Assembly: GCF_052115025.1 (NCBI RefSeq)
Contig: NZ_JBFRFW010000002.1
Coordinates: 434,001-498,000, forward strand
Origin: Bradyrhizobium_A sp052115025
GTDB taxonomy: Bacteria; Pseudomonadota; Alphaproteobacteria; Rhizobiales; Xanthobacteraceae
DNA length: 64,000 nt
Direction of reading: 5' to 3'
Positions 37,166-45,404 of this stretch are shown piece after piece. The translations under genes and the position numbers were made by a program. The notes beneath the pieces were generated by a model that saw nothing but the letters and a program-made list of their open reading frames with translations, had not been told where the DNA came from and ran no database searches. How positions within the stretch are numbered: position 1 is the stretch's first letter; each line of letters starts with the position of its first letter.

Positions 37166-38133
37166 AGTTGCGCTCCCGCCTGATGCCAGGCGACGAAGGC
37201 GGCGATGCCTTCCTGCGTGGTGAACGGCGGCGGCCCGATGAGATCGCGCATGCGCTGCGGCGAGAATGTCTTGCAGTGGGTGAGCGCGGAGACGCCGAAG
37301 CGGGTGATCGGCGGCTCGCGCCAGCCGAACAGATGGCGCGAGCCCCATTCGGCGACCGCGGCGAGGCGCATGGCGCTGTCGTAGGACCAGCGGAATGTGG
37401 GCAGGGGATAGCCGAGCCGGGTCAGCACGTCATCGAGCATGCGGCCGGTGTCGATCGGCTGGCCGTCGGTGACATGGACCACGCCGGCGAGGCGCTTGTC
37501 GATCGCGACGGCGACGGCGTGCGCGAGATTATTGATGTAGACGACGTCGGCCAGCGGCGCGGCGCCATCGCTGCGGACGATGCGCGGCAGCACGCCCTTG
37601 CGGGCGGCATCGAGGATGCGCGGGAACAGCACAGTGTCGCCGGGACCATAGACCGCGCGCGGCCGCAGGATCGACGCGGCCGGCCATGCCGCGCGCACCA
37701 TCTCCTCCGCTTCGCGCTTGGCGGCGGCATAGCCGTTGATCGGCTGCGCGGGATAGGGATCGTCCTCGGTGAGGTCGAACTGATCGCCGGCGCGATAGAG
37801 CACCGCCGTGGTCGAGATCAGCACGAAGTGACCCGCGTCCGTGCGCTGCGCGAACGCAAGCACATGGCGGGTGGCATCGACGATGTTGCTGCGATAAGCG
37901 TCCGGCCGCGCCCACGGCGACGCCAGCGCGGCGGCATGCACCACCACATCGGCGCGCGGAAGATCCGGCGGCAGCGGCGCGGCGAGATCATGCGGATACT
38001 GCCGATCGACCGCGCCGGCGCGCGCCGGCCGCCGGCTGACGCCCGTGACCTGCCAGCCCCGGGCGCGGAACGCCCGCCCCAGCGCGCTGCCCACAAAACC
38101 GCTGGTGCCGCTGATCAGGATGGTGGGAGGCAA
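37162..38133 (-). CDS. Extended SDR, NAD-dependent epimerase/3beta-HSD type
   Basis: A 323-residue Rossmann-fold oxidoreductase. The NAD motif GTSGFVGSALG (9-19) is N-terminal, followed by HAAALASPWA, a catalytic Ser/Thr region LISTTAVLY, and the YAAAK Tyr/Lys pair. LRPRAVYGPGDTVL is the usual downstream motif. It fits OleD-like, 3beta-HSD-like or sugar epimerase enzymes; cofactor type is NAD(P) by motif only. First gene of the four-gene overlapping operon. A near-identical copy at 48784-49812 has lost this protein's last 27 residues. Confidence 0.88.
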   Translation of the reverse strand: MPPTILISGTSGFVGSALGRAFRARGWQVTGVSRRPARAGAVDRQYPHDLAAPLPPDLPRADVVVHAAALASPWARPDAYRSNIVDATRHVLAFAQRTDAGHFVLISTTAVLYRAGDQFDLTEDDPYPAQPINGYAAAKREAEEMVRAAWPAASILRPRAVYGPGDTVLFPRILDAARKGVLPRIVRSDGAAPLADVVYINNLAHAVAVAIDKRLAGVVHVTDGQPIDTGRMLDDVLTRLGYPLPTFRWSYDSAMRLAAVAEWGSRHLFGWREPPITRFGVSALTHCKTFSPQRMRDLIGPPPFTTQEGIAAFVAWHQAGAQL

Positions 38134-38265
38134 GCTGACGCTCCGGAGGGATCTGGTTCACCCCGCGTGCCATGCCGACACGCGCGCTGATCCCTATACA
38201 ACGGATTGTCGGCTTTGTGACCGTGGGCCGGGCACGGCCGCGCAGCGTCCCGGGTGTCCGCGAGG
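37233..38265. repeat. 1-kb direct duplication, copy A
   Basis: This segment, from GGCCCGATGAG near the 3' end of the SDR gene to past its start, is nearly the same as 48910-49935, in the same orientation. The match includes the SDR gene, its ribosome site and about 120 bases upstream. The edges were set by eye. Confidence 0.85.
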
Positions 38266-38533
38266 GGCGCAGCACCTGCACCGGACGCCTCGCGAGCCCA
38301 TCCCTTCCATGTTTTTCGGCGTCATCAGCGGGCCGACGCCAACGGGTCCGCGCAAAGCGCGGCCCGACGACAGCTGACGGGCAATACGGCGTGTTCTTCG
38401 CTGCCCATCAGGTCGCCACCATCGACTTGACGGGCTCAAAAAGTGTCGGTGATGTCTCCGAACACCCGTCGGCCATGTCCCCGGAATGAACATCAGGCCC
38501 GGCAATGACGCAGTGGGTGTGGCCGCTCCCTCC
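38266..38533. repeat. Repeat mosaic with insertion-sequence-like ends
   Basis: This gap holds half-units of the dispersed palindromic element (about 38317-38376 and 38497-38522). Between them is the phrase AGTGTCGGTGATGTCTCCG (38442-38460) with a second variant GTCGGCCATGTCCCCGGAATG at 38468-38488. A related tandem pair is at 61899-61943. The pattern suggests an insertion event into the palindromic element, with most of the inserted element lost. Confidence 0.55.
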
Positions 38534-39889
38534 TCACCCCGCCAAGCGCTTCGGCAGGGTCCGCGGCGGTTTTGTCAGGCCGAGGTGATCGCGGAAGGTG
38601 GGGCCGGAGTAGTCGGTGCGGTAGAGGCCGCGGCGCTGCAGTTCGGGGACCACGAGGCTGGTGAACGCCTCGACGGACTCCGGCACATAGGGCGGGAAGA
38701 TGTTGAAGCCGTCGGCGGCGCGCGCGTCGAACCAGAGCTGGATGTGGTCCGCGACCTCGCGGGGATTGCCGACGACGATGGCGCCGATGGTGACATGCCC
38801 GATGATGAGGTCGCGATAGGTCAGGCGGTTGGGGCCCGTGACGTCGCGGCGGGTGAGGCGCGTGACATGCGCGAACAGCCGCTGGCCGTCGTCATTGGCC
38901 TCTGCCAACACCTGCGGATCGACAGGCGCATCGCGGTCGCGGTCGGCGATGTCGACACCGATCACCGCCGACACCGCGGTGAGGTTGCGGCGCTTGCCCA
39001 TCCCGCCGAGGGTGCCGTACCGGCCGGCCCCGCCGCCATCGCCCTCGGGGTCGAGCGCAATGAACGAGTTGAGGTGGTCGAAGATCGCGACGGCCTGCTC
39101 CGTCGTCTCGGCGACGATGGGCGTGAGCCCGGGCAGTATGGCGATGTCGCCGTCGCTGCGGCCGTATTGGCGGGCCCTCGCCTTGATGTCGGCATAGTAG
39201 GCCTTCGCGCTCTCGAGCGTCGCCTGGCCGGCGAAGATGACGTCGGCATCGCGCGCGCCGAGCTCGCGCGACCGATCGGAGGTGCCGGCATGCAGGATGA
39301 CGGGATGGCCCTGGGGCGGACGCCGGACATTGAGCGGGCCGGCGACGTCGAAATAGCGCCCCTTGTGATGGAGCGGCGTGGTCGCATCGCTGTCCCACAG
39401 CCCCCGCACCACGGTGACGAATTCATCCGCCCAGTCGTAGCGCTTCTGGGTGTCCCAATGCGCCTCGCGCGAGAAATTGCCGGCGGCGATCTCGTCGGCG
39501 CCGGTCACCAGATTCCATGACGCGCGGCCCTGGCTGAGATGATCCAGCGAGGCGAACATGCGCGCGAGGTTATACGGATCGTAATAGGTCGGATTCGCCG
39601 TGACAACGATGCCGATATGGCTGGTCGCCGCCGCGAGGCTTGCGCCGGACACGAACGGCTCGAGGCGCGACATCTGCGAGGGGTTGGTGGTCTGCAGGCT
39701 GGGGTCGCTGGCGAGCCGGTCGCCGAGGAAGAGAAAGTCGAACTTGGCCTTCTCCACCAGTTGGGTGACATGCTGCAGGAATTCGATATCGAAGGCCGCG
39801 TCGGCATGGGACGACGGATAGCGCCACCCGCTGGGGTGCGTGCCGCCCGCCCAGAACATCAGACCGAAATGCAGTTCGCGCTTGGACAT
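38534..39889 (-). CDS. LLM-class flavin-dependent monooxygenase (NtaA/SnaA/DszA family)
   Basis: A 451-residue two-component FMNH2-dependent monooxygenase. Family features are LHFGLMFWAGGTHPSGWRYP at the N-terminus, LEPFVSGASLAAATSHIGIV, GRASWNLVTGADEIAAGNF and the APLNVRRPPQGHPVI-type loop with QGHPVILHAGTSDRSRELGA. These enzymes oxidise sulfonates, sulfones or nitrilotriacetate-like substrates and need a separate flavin reductase, not seen here. I start at the ATG at 39889. It is the last gene of a minus-strand operon with a second monooxygenase and an ABC transporter. Confidence 0.88.
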   Translation of the reverse strand: MSKRELHFGLMFWAGGTHPSGWRYPSSHADAAFDIEFLQHVTQLVEKAKFDFLFLGDRLASDPSLQTTNPSQMSRLEPFVSGASLAAATSHIGIVVTANPTYYDPYNLARMFASLDHLSQGRASWNLVTGADEIAAGNFSREAHWDTQKRYDWADEFVTVVRGLWDSDATTPLHHKGRYFDVAGPLNVRRPPQGHPVILHAGTSDRSRELGARDADVIFAGQATLESAKAYYADIKARARQYGRSDGDIAILPGLTPIVAETTEQAVAIFDHLNSFIALDPEGDGGGAGRYGTLGGMGKRRNLTAVSAVIGVDIADRDRDAPVDPQVLAEANDDGQRLFAHVTRLTRRDVTGPNRLTYRDLIIGHVTIGAIVVGNPREVADHIQLWFDARAADGFNIFPPYVPESVEAFTSLVVPELQRRGLYRTDYSGPTFRDHLGLTKPPRTLPKRLAG

Positions 39890-39910
39890 GATCAATCGCC
39901 CGGGACTGGT

Positions 39911-41005
39911 TCAGGCCGCCGTACTGGCCGGCGGGGTTGCGGAGGTGTCGAAGATGTTGCGCGGCCGTGCCAGGCCGAGCCGTTCGCGCAAGGTGGTCGC
40001 CCCCTCGCCGGATCGCAGCCGCTGCCGCCGCGCCAGCTCCGGGATCACGTGCCGGGATAAGGCCTCGGAGCCGCCGCGCAGCACGGCGGGCGCCACCACC
40101 ACACCATCGAGCCCCACGGCATCGGCCAGCGCCGCGATCCGGTCGGCGATCTCGGGCGCGGTGCCGGCCAGGCGATGGCCACCGGACGTGCCCACTCCGC
40201 GCGCCGCATCGTGCGGCGCGACGAACGGCACGACCTCGGCGAACAGCACGACCTGCTGGCGCTCACGGCCGGCGGCGTGCGCGGCTGCGAGCACGCCATC
40301 GCGCAGGGCGGCGATCGTCTCGGTCTCTCCGGCACTCAGGAGGACGATGTCGGCATGCCGGCCGGCAAAGGCCGCCGACCCGCTGTCGGTGACGCGATGG
40401 GCCACGACGACCTGCCCCTGGGGCGGCCGGGCGACGTTGAGCGGTCCCTTGACGCTGAAGCGCGGACCGTTGTGATCGATGGGGTGGATCTTGCCGCCGT
40501 CGACGAACACGCCGCTCGCCTTGTCGCGCACGAAGGCATCGTCCTCCCAGCTGTCCCACAGCCGGCGCGCGATCGCGACGATCTCGTTGGCGCGCGCCTC
40601 ATGGGCGTCCGCGGGTTCGCCGGCGCGTCCGTAGTTGGCGCCGGCAGGATCGGCCGCGCCGGTCGCGACCAGCCAGCCGGCGCGGCCATGGCTGACATGG
40701 TCGAGCGAGGCGGCGAGCCGCGTGACGTTGTAGGGCTCGACATAGCTGGTGTTGGCCGTGGCGATCAGACCGATGTGGCGCGTCCGCGTCGCGAGGAAGG
40801 ACGCCGTGGTGAACGCCTCGGTGCGCGCGGGGGCCGCACGCCCGACGCTGTCGTCGATCATGAGGAAGGCGAACCCGGCGCCTTCGAGGTCCTGGGCGAG
40901 CGTCGTCAGGTGAGCGGGGTTGAGGGGATCGAAGCTGTCGTCATGGCTCTGGTGGCCGGATTGCGGCGCATAGACAAAGCCGAGGTGGAGCGGGGTGGGC
41001 ATCAT
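39911..41005 (-). CDS. LLM-class flavin-dependent monooxygenase, second copy
   Basis: A 364-residue member of the same NtaA/SnaA/DszA group but clearly divergent from its neighbour. Shared features are RHIGLIATANTSYVEPYNV, LDHVSHGRAGWLVATGAADP and GPLNVARPPQGQVVV. It ends LRERLGLARPRNIFD, as many of these proteins do. The double ATG at 41005/41002 is preceded by a CTGGAG ribosome site; the frame upstream is a shadow of the ATPase gene. It probably oxidises a related substrate or a later intermediate from the compound imported by the adjacent transporter. Confidence 0.86.
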   Translation of the reverse strand: MMPTPLHLGFVYAPQSGHQSHDDSFDPLNPAHLTTLAQDLEGAGFAFLMIDDSVGRAAPARTEAFTTASFLATRTRHIGLIATANTSYVEPYNVTRLAASLDHVSHGRAGWLVATGAADPAGANYGRAGEPADAHEARANEIVAIARRLWDSWEDDAFVRDKASGVFVDGGKIHPIDHNGPRFSVKGPLNVARPPQGQVVVAHRVTDSGSAAFAGRHADIVLLSAGETETIAALRDGVLAAAHAAGRERQQVVLFAEVVPFVAPHDAARGVGTSGGHRLAGTAPEIADRIAALADAVGLDGVVVAPAVLRGGSEALSRHVIPELARRQRLRSGEGATTLRERLGLARPRNIFDTSATPPASTAA

Positions 41006-41018
41006 GATCTCCAGGCGG

Positions 41019-41783
41019 TCAGGCGGCGGTGGCGCCCGGCTCCAGCGCGCGCAGCGCTTCATAGATCCGGGCTTCCCGCTGCAGCAGGTCGATGTCGCCG
41101 CGCCGGCGCGGGCGCGGCAGGTCGAGGGTGACGATGTCGGCGATCCGGCCGGGGCGCGGCGATAGCAGCACGATGCGGTCGGCGAGGAACACCGCCTCGC
41201 CGACATCGTGGGTGACGAAGACGATGGTCTTGCGGCGCTGCTGCCAGATGCGGATCAGGTCTTCCTGCAGCTTGTTGCGGGTGACGTAATCGACGGCGCC
41301 GAACGGCTCGTCCATCAGGAGGACGTCGGGATCGCCGACCAGCGCGCGGGCGATGCCGGCGCGCTGCTTCATGCCGCCGGAGATCTGGTGCGGAAACTTG
41401 CCGCCGAAGCCGTCGAGGCCGACCAGGGACAGATGCTCGTCCACCAGCCGGCGGGCCTGCGCCTTGTCCATGCCGCGCAGCTCGAGCCCGAGCCCGACAT
41501 TGGCGGCCACGGTGCGCCAGGGATAGAGCGAGGCATCCTGGAAGACGACGCCGAGCTCGCCGCCGGGACCGGTGATCGGGCGGTCGCGGAACAGCGCCGC
41601 GCCGCCGCTCGGCTGCTGCAGCCCGGCGAGAATTTCCAACAGCGTGCTCTTGCCGCAGCCGCTGGCGCCGAGCAGCACGATGAACTCGCCCTCCTCGATC
41701 GACAGGCTGATGTTGCTGAGCGCGCGCACGGGCGGCGTGCCGGGATAGGTCTTGTCGAGGGACCTGACGGTGAAAGCCAGCAT
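41019..41783 (-). CDS. ABC transporter ATP-binding protein (SsuB/TauB type)
   Basis: A 254-residue ATPase of an alkanesulfonate/nitrate/taurine-type importer. Walker A is GASGCGKSTLL, the signature is ISGGMKQRAGIARAL, Walker B VLLMDEPFGAVD, and the switch His is in FVTHDVGEAVFLADR. The Q-loop is VFQDASLYPWRTV. I start at the ATG at 41783 (MLAFTVRSLDKTYPG), preceded by GAGGAG; an ATG at 41804 directly abutting the stop of the binding-protein gene is an alternative. It energises the permease encoded at 42854. Confidence 0.92.
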   Translation of the reverse strand: MLAFTVRSLDKTYPGTPPVRALSNISLSIEEGEFIVLLGASGCGKSTLLEILAGLQQPSGGAALFRDRPITGPGGELGVVFQDASLYPWRTVAANVGLGLELRGMDKAQARRLVDEHLSLVGLDGFGGKFPHQISGGMKQRAGIARALVGDPDVLLMDEPFGAVDYVTRNKLQEDLIRIWQQRRKTIVFVTHDVGEAVFLADRIVLLSPRPGRIADIVTLDLPRPRRRGDIDLLQREARIYEALRALEPGATAA

Positions 41784-41804
41784 GGTGCTCGCCGCGCTCC
41801 TCAT

Positions 41805-42803
41805 CTACTGCGTCTTGCGCGTGGGGTAGACGAACGGCTTGACGTACTCCTGCGGGATGAAGCGGACGTCGATGTATTTGGCGGCGTCGTAAAACTCCTT
41901 CTGGTTGCCGACATCGATCTCCATCTGTTGCGTGTCGTGGATCGCCTTGGGATCGACCGCGGGATTGGCGTCCCAGACGTCGTCCTCCTGATGGAGGGCG
42001 CGCTTCACCGCCTCCGGATTGATCTTCAGGCGGGCCTGCAGCCAGGGCAGATATTCGTCATAGTGCGCCTTGGCGTAGGTGTAGGACTTGAAATAGGCCC
42101 GCAGACCGCGGCGCAGCAGCTCGGGATCCTTGGCGATGACATCGTCGCCGGCGATCAGCACGCCGGTGTGATAGGTCGGCAGGTAGTCCCAGGCGCGGGC
42201 GAGCGTGGTCGACACGCCCTCGATCTCGCCGAGGGCGGCGAAGGGTTGATGGATGATCGTGGCGTCGACCTGGCTGGTCTCGAGCGCACCATACGCTTTC
42301 TCGGTGGCGCCGGCCGCGAACAGCGTGACGTCGCGGTCGGGATCGATGCCTTCGGCCTTCAGCAGATAGCGCGCGACCGAGGCGAGGTTGCCGCTGGTGT
42401 CCGGCCCGACGCCGATGGTCTTGCCCTTGAGGCCGGCGAACGACGTGATGCCCTTGCGGGCGATGAGGAAATACGGCCCCTTGGAGCGGAAGGCGGCGGA
42501 GACGATCTTGATCGGCGCGCCCAGGGCGGCAGCGCGCAGATAGACGCTGGTCGGCCCGAACGCGAAGGTCACATCGCCGCGCGACACGGCGGTCACCGGA
42601 TCCTGGGTGCCGACGAATTCGACGGTGAGCCCCTCCTCGGCGAAGAAGCCTTTCTCGACGCCGAACACGATGGGCTGCTGGGTATAGGCCGTGGTGTCCT
42701 GCAGCTTGAGCGTCTTCTTGTCTTGCGCGTCGGCCGCCGCGGAGAAGCCGAGGGTGAGCGCCGCGATGGCGACGAGACGGGCCGCAAGGCCTGTGGAGAG
42801 CAT
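41805..42803 (-). CDS. ABC transporter substrate-binding protein (SsuA/NMT1 type)
   Basis: A 332-residue periplasmic receptor. The first 27 residues are a signal peptide (hydrophobic core LVAIAALTLGFSAAADA, cleavage near AQD). The rest is an SBP-type lobe pair with QQPIVFGVEKGFFAEEG, GDVTFAFGPTSVYLRAA, LKGKTIGVGPDTSGN and VDATIIHQPFAALGEIEG, typical of aliphatic sulfonate/nitrate binding proteins. The chosen ATG at 42803 is preceded by AAGGGATCG. It lies between permease and ATPase genes in the same operon. Confidence 0.92.
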   Translation of the reverse strand: MLSTGLAARLVAIAALTLGFSAAADAQDKKTLKLQDTTAYTQQPIVFGVEKGFFAEEGLTVEFVGTQDPVTAVSRGDVTFAFGPTSVYLRAAALGAPIKIVSAAFRSKGPYFLIARKGITSFAGLKGKTIGVGPDTSGNLASVARYLLKAEGIDPDRDVTLFAAGATEKAYGALETSQVDATIIHQPFAALGEIEGVSTTLARAWDYLPTYHTGVLIAGDDVIAKDPELLRRGLRAYFKSYTYAKAHYDEYLPWLQARLKINPEAVKRALHQEDDVWDANPAVDPKAIHDTQQMEIDVGNQKEFYDAAKYIDVRFIPQEYVKPFVYPTRKTQ

Positions 42804-42853
42804 GATCGATCCCTTGATTGAACGACAGCGGAACGACGCCGAGCCAGGACTGC

Positions 42854-43699
42854 TCAGACGTATTTCCATTTGAGCAGCACGCGCTTCTCGACGACGTCGA
42901 CGAGATAGATGATCAGCAGCGCGATCGACGTGACGAGAATGACGAGGGCGAAGACGGCGGCGGTGTCGTAGATGCCTGACAGCTTGTTGAGGAGGTTGCC
43001 GACACCGGCCTTCGAGGCGACGATCTCGGCAAACAGCGTGGCGAGCAGGCAGGTCGCCGCCTCGATGCGCACCGCCGCCATGATCGACGGCGTGGCTGAC
43101 GGCAGCACCACCTTCCAGATGATCTGGCGCTGGCTGGCGCCGAGCGTGCGGGCCACCTTGATGTGGTTGTCCTGGACCTGCTTGATGCCCGCGATGGTGT
43201 TGAAGACGAACAGGAAGTAGCAGAACAGGAAAATGATGAAGACCTTGTGGCCGAAGCCGAGGCCGAGATAGAGCGTAAGCAGGGGAATGATGGTGACCTT
43301 GGGGATCGCCATCAGCCAGACCAGGAACGGATTGAGGAACTGGTTCACCCGCGGGAACAGGCCCATGGCGATTCCGGTCGCGATGCCGAGGACGGCGCTC
43401 AGCCCGACGCCGACACCGGCCTCGGCGAGCGTCACCGACAGGTGGTAGAGCAGATTCTCCCGGGTGAAGAGCTGCGGGAAGGCGGCGACAATCTGGGTGG
43501 GCGACGCCAGGTAGATCCGCTTGACCGCGCCGCTGTCGACCGCCACCTGCACGGCCAGCAGGATCGCGGCGACCACCGCGACCTGGGCGATCACGATCCA
43601 CGGCAGCCTGACGCCGACGACGAAGGACAGCAGCGCCGCGCGCCGGCCCTTGGCGGCAGCCGGCACGCCGGCGGTGGCTTCGATCGTCTCGACGGACAT
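42854..43699 (-). CDS. ABC transporter permease (SsuC/TauC type)
   Basis: A 281-residue inner-membrane permease with six hydrophobic segments. The EAA coupling loop is KVARTLGASQRQIIWKVVLPSATPSI, and VTLAEAGVGVGLSAVLGIATGIAMGL is characteristic of the BPD_transp_1 family. First gene of the operon permease - binding protein - ATPase - monooxygenase - monooxygenase. A short palindrome in the promoter region shared with the divergent aldo/keto reductase may regulate both. Confidence 0.92.
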   Translation of the reverse strand: MSVETIEATAGVPAAAKGRRAALLSFVVGVRLPWIVIAQVAVVAAILLAVQVAVDSGAVKRIYLASPTQIVAAFPQLFTRENLLYHLSVTLAEAGVGVGLSAVLGIATGIAMGLFPRVNQFLNPFLVWLMAIPKVTIIPLLTLYLGLGFGHKVFIIFLFCYFLFVFNTIAGIKQVQDNHIKVARTLGASQRQIIWKVVLPSATPSIMAAVRIEAATCLLATLFAEIVASKAGVGNLLNKLSGIYDTAAVFALVILVTSIALLIIYLVDVVEKRVLLKWKYV

Positions 43700-43771
43700 G
43701 GCCCGGCCTTCTTCGCGCTGGAGGCGAGCACCGTGGTCACGCCTGCAATCCTGCCGTCACGCTAAACTCTA

Positions 43772-43783
43772 CTATACCGATAG
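43772..43783. promoter_or_regulatory. Candidate operator between divergent ABC and AKR genes
   Basis: CTATACCGATAG has inverted CTAT/ATAG ends and is followed by an A+T-rich tract (ACAATATATTATTTG) suitable for a promoter. It sits 72 bases from the permease start and 74 from the reductase start. The binding protein is unknown; Rrf2-type sulfur regulators recognise sites of a similar kind. Confidence 0.4.
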
Positions 43784-43857
43784 ACAATATATTATTTGTG
43801 CGACACATGATGGCAGCCGCCGCGGACAGGCGGCGCGACAGTGAAGGACGATACGCA

Positions 43858-44892
43858 ATGAAATACGGCACGCTCGGCAACACCGGCATCCAGGTGTCGC
43901 GACTGGCCTTTGGCTGCTCCAGCTACGGCTCGAAGAATTGGATGCCATGGGCGCTGAGCGAGGAAGAAGCGCAACACCATTATCGCCGTGCTTTCGAGGC
44001 TGGTTTTTCCTTTTTCGATACGGCCGATTCCTATTCGACCGGCCTCAGCGAGGAGATTCTCGGGCGCGCAGTGAAGCGTTTCGGCCCGGGGCGCGACCGC
44101 ATCGTCATCGCCACCAAGGTGTTTGGCGCCATGGGCCCGGACGCCAACCAGCAGGGCCTGTCGCGCAAGCATATCCGCCATGCCATCGACGACAGCCTGC
44201 GGCGTCTCGGCACCGACTATGTCGACCTCTACCAGATCCACCGCCTCGATCCGCGCACGCCGGATGAAGACGTGCTGGAAGCGCTGGATGCGGTGGTGCG
44301 CGCCGGCAAGGCATTGCACATCGGCGCGTCGAGCATGCATGCCTTCCAGTTCGCAAGGCTCCAGGCGCTGGCCCGCGCGAACGGCCTGACGCCGTTCGTC
44401 ACCATGCAGAACAAGTACAATCTTCTCTATCGCGAGGAGGAGCGAGAAATGCTGCCCCTCTGCCTCGACCAGGGCGTCGGCGTGATCCCCTACAGCCCGC
44501 TCGCGCGGGGACTGCTCGCCGGCAGCCGCCGCGCGGACACCGAGCGATCGCGCGTGGTGAAGGATTTTGCGCGCCCCGAGGACGACGCCGTGATCGACGG
44601 CGTGTTTGCCGTGGCGCAGGCCCGCGGCTACAAGCCGGCGCAAATCGCGCTCGCCTGGCTGCTGCACAACCCCGCCGTGACGGCGCCGATTGTCGGCGTT
44701 ACCAAGCTCCACCACATCGACGACGCCATTGCCGCGCTCGACATCGCCCTGTCCGACGACGAGCTCGATACCCTCGAACGCGCCTACCGCCCGCAACAGG
44801 TTCAGCACGACCGCAATGAACAGCTCCTGCCGGGGCAGACTGCGGCGGCGGATCTCAGGCATCTGTTCCGCGGTGGCCGCGTGCAGCAGTGA
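43858..44892 (+). CDS. Aldo/keto reductase
   Basis: A 344-residue NADPH-dependent TIM-barrel oxidoreductase. Catalytic residues lie in FFDTADSYSTG (Asp and Tyr), IVIATKVFG (Lys) and LYQIHRLDP (His). The sequence resembles the AKR11/12-like YajO group. It starts at the ATG at 43858 (MKYGTLGNTGIQVSRLAFG). The last 25 residues (RNEQLLPGQTAAADLRH and beyond) extend past the usual YxPQ end and may be a neutral extension. It may reduce an aldehyde or ketone released by the divergent monooxygenase operon. Confidence 0.9.
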   Translation: MKYGTLGNTGIQVSRLAFGCSSYGSKNWMPWALSEEEAQHHYRRAFEAGFSFFDTADSYSTGLSEEILGRAVKRFGPGRDRIVIATKVFGAMGPDANQQGLSRKHIRHAIDDSLRRLGTDYVDLYQIHRLDPRTPDEDVLEALDAVVRAGKALHIGASSMHAFQFARLQALARANGLTPFVTMQNKYNLLYREEEREMLPLCLDQGVGVIPYSPLARGLLAGSRRADTERSRVVKDFARPEDDAVIDGVFAVAQARGYKPAQIALAWLLHNPAVTAPIVGVTKLHHIDDAIAALDIALSDDELDTLERAYRPQQVQHDRNEQLLPGQTAAADLRHLFRGGRVQQ

Positions 44893-45031
44893 AGGGCTGA
44901 TCGTCAAAGCCCGCTTCCGAGATTGGCTGAAGGACCGCCATCCCTATCTCGAATTCAACGGCGACGTAGACGACTTGGCCAGCGACATCAGCGATGACCT
45001 GGTGAGTATTGCTGGCCGCCGCCAGGATTAG
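44873..45031 (+). CDS. Small hypothetical protein or gene fragment
   Basis: A 52-residue frame overlapping the end of the reductase gene by 20 bases, starting at a GTG. The part KARFRDWLKDRHPYLEF and the acidic DDLASDISDDLVSIA look like real protein rather than a shadow, but I recognise no family. It may be a degraded gene end. Confidence 0.3.
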   Translation: MAACSSEGLIVKARFRDWLKDRHPYLEFNGDVDDLASDISDDLVSIAGRRQD

Positions 45032-45404
45032 GGGCCTCAGCTCGCATTTGGCCCGGTCGCGATGAGCGCCGGGCTATTTGTTCGCCATTGTCACAACGAG
45101 TAACAGCCCGACCTGGCCCCCTCCCTGGCAACCTCTCCAGCCCCCACTTCGATGAGATCAATCCTGGCTGAATGGCGCAGAGGGAGTCAGTCGATCCCCA
45201 GTGAGAGAGGGGGCATTTTCCACCTTCGCGGACCACGACCTGCCGTTTGAGCCGCGGCCGGAGAACAGGATTCCGCCTCTCACAGGCCCTGTTCTGCGCA
45301 CGTGCCTCCGCCAGGCTTCCAAGCATGAGCATCAGCGCCGCCGCCAGGCCGATCGCGCCTCGCGGCAAGAAATTCATGTCCCATGCAGGAGACATCGTCC
45401 CCGC
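45032..45404. other. Intergenic region
   Basis: These 373 bases between the small frame and the autotransporter stop hold no convincing gene, terminator or repeat on either strand. Confidence 0.4.
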
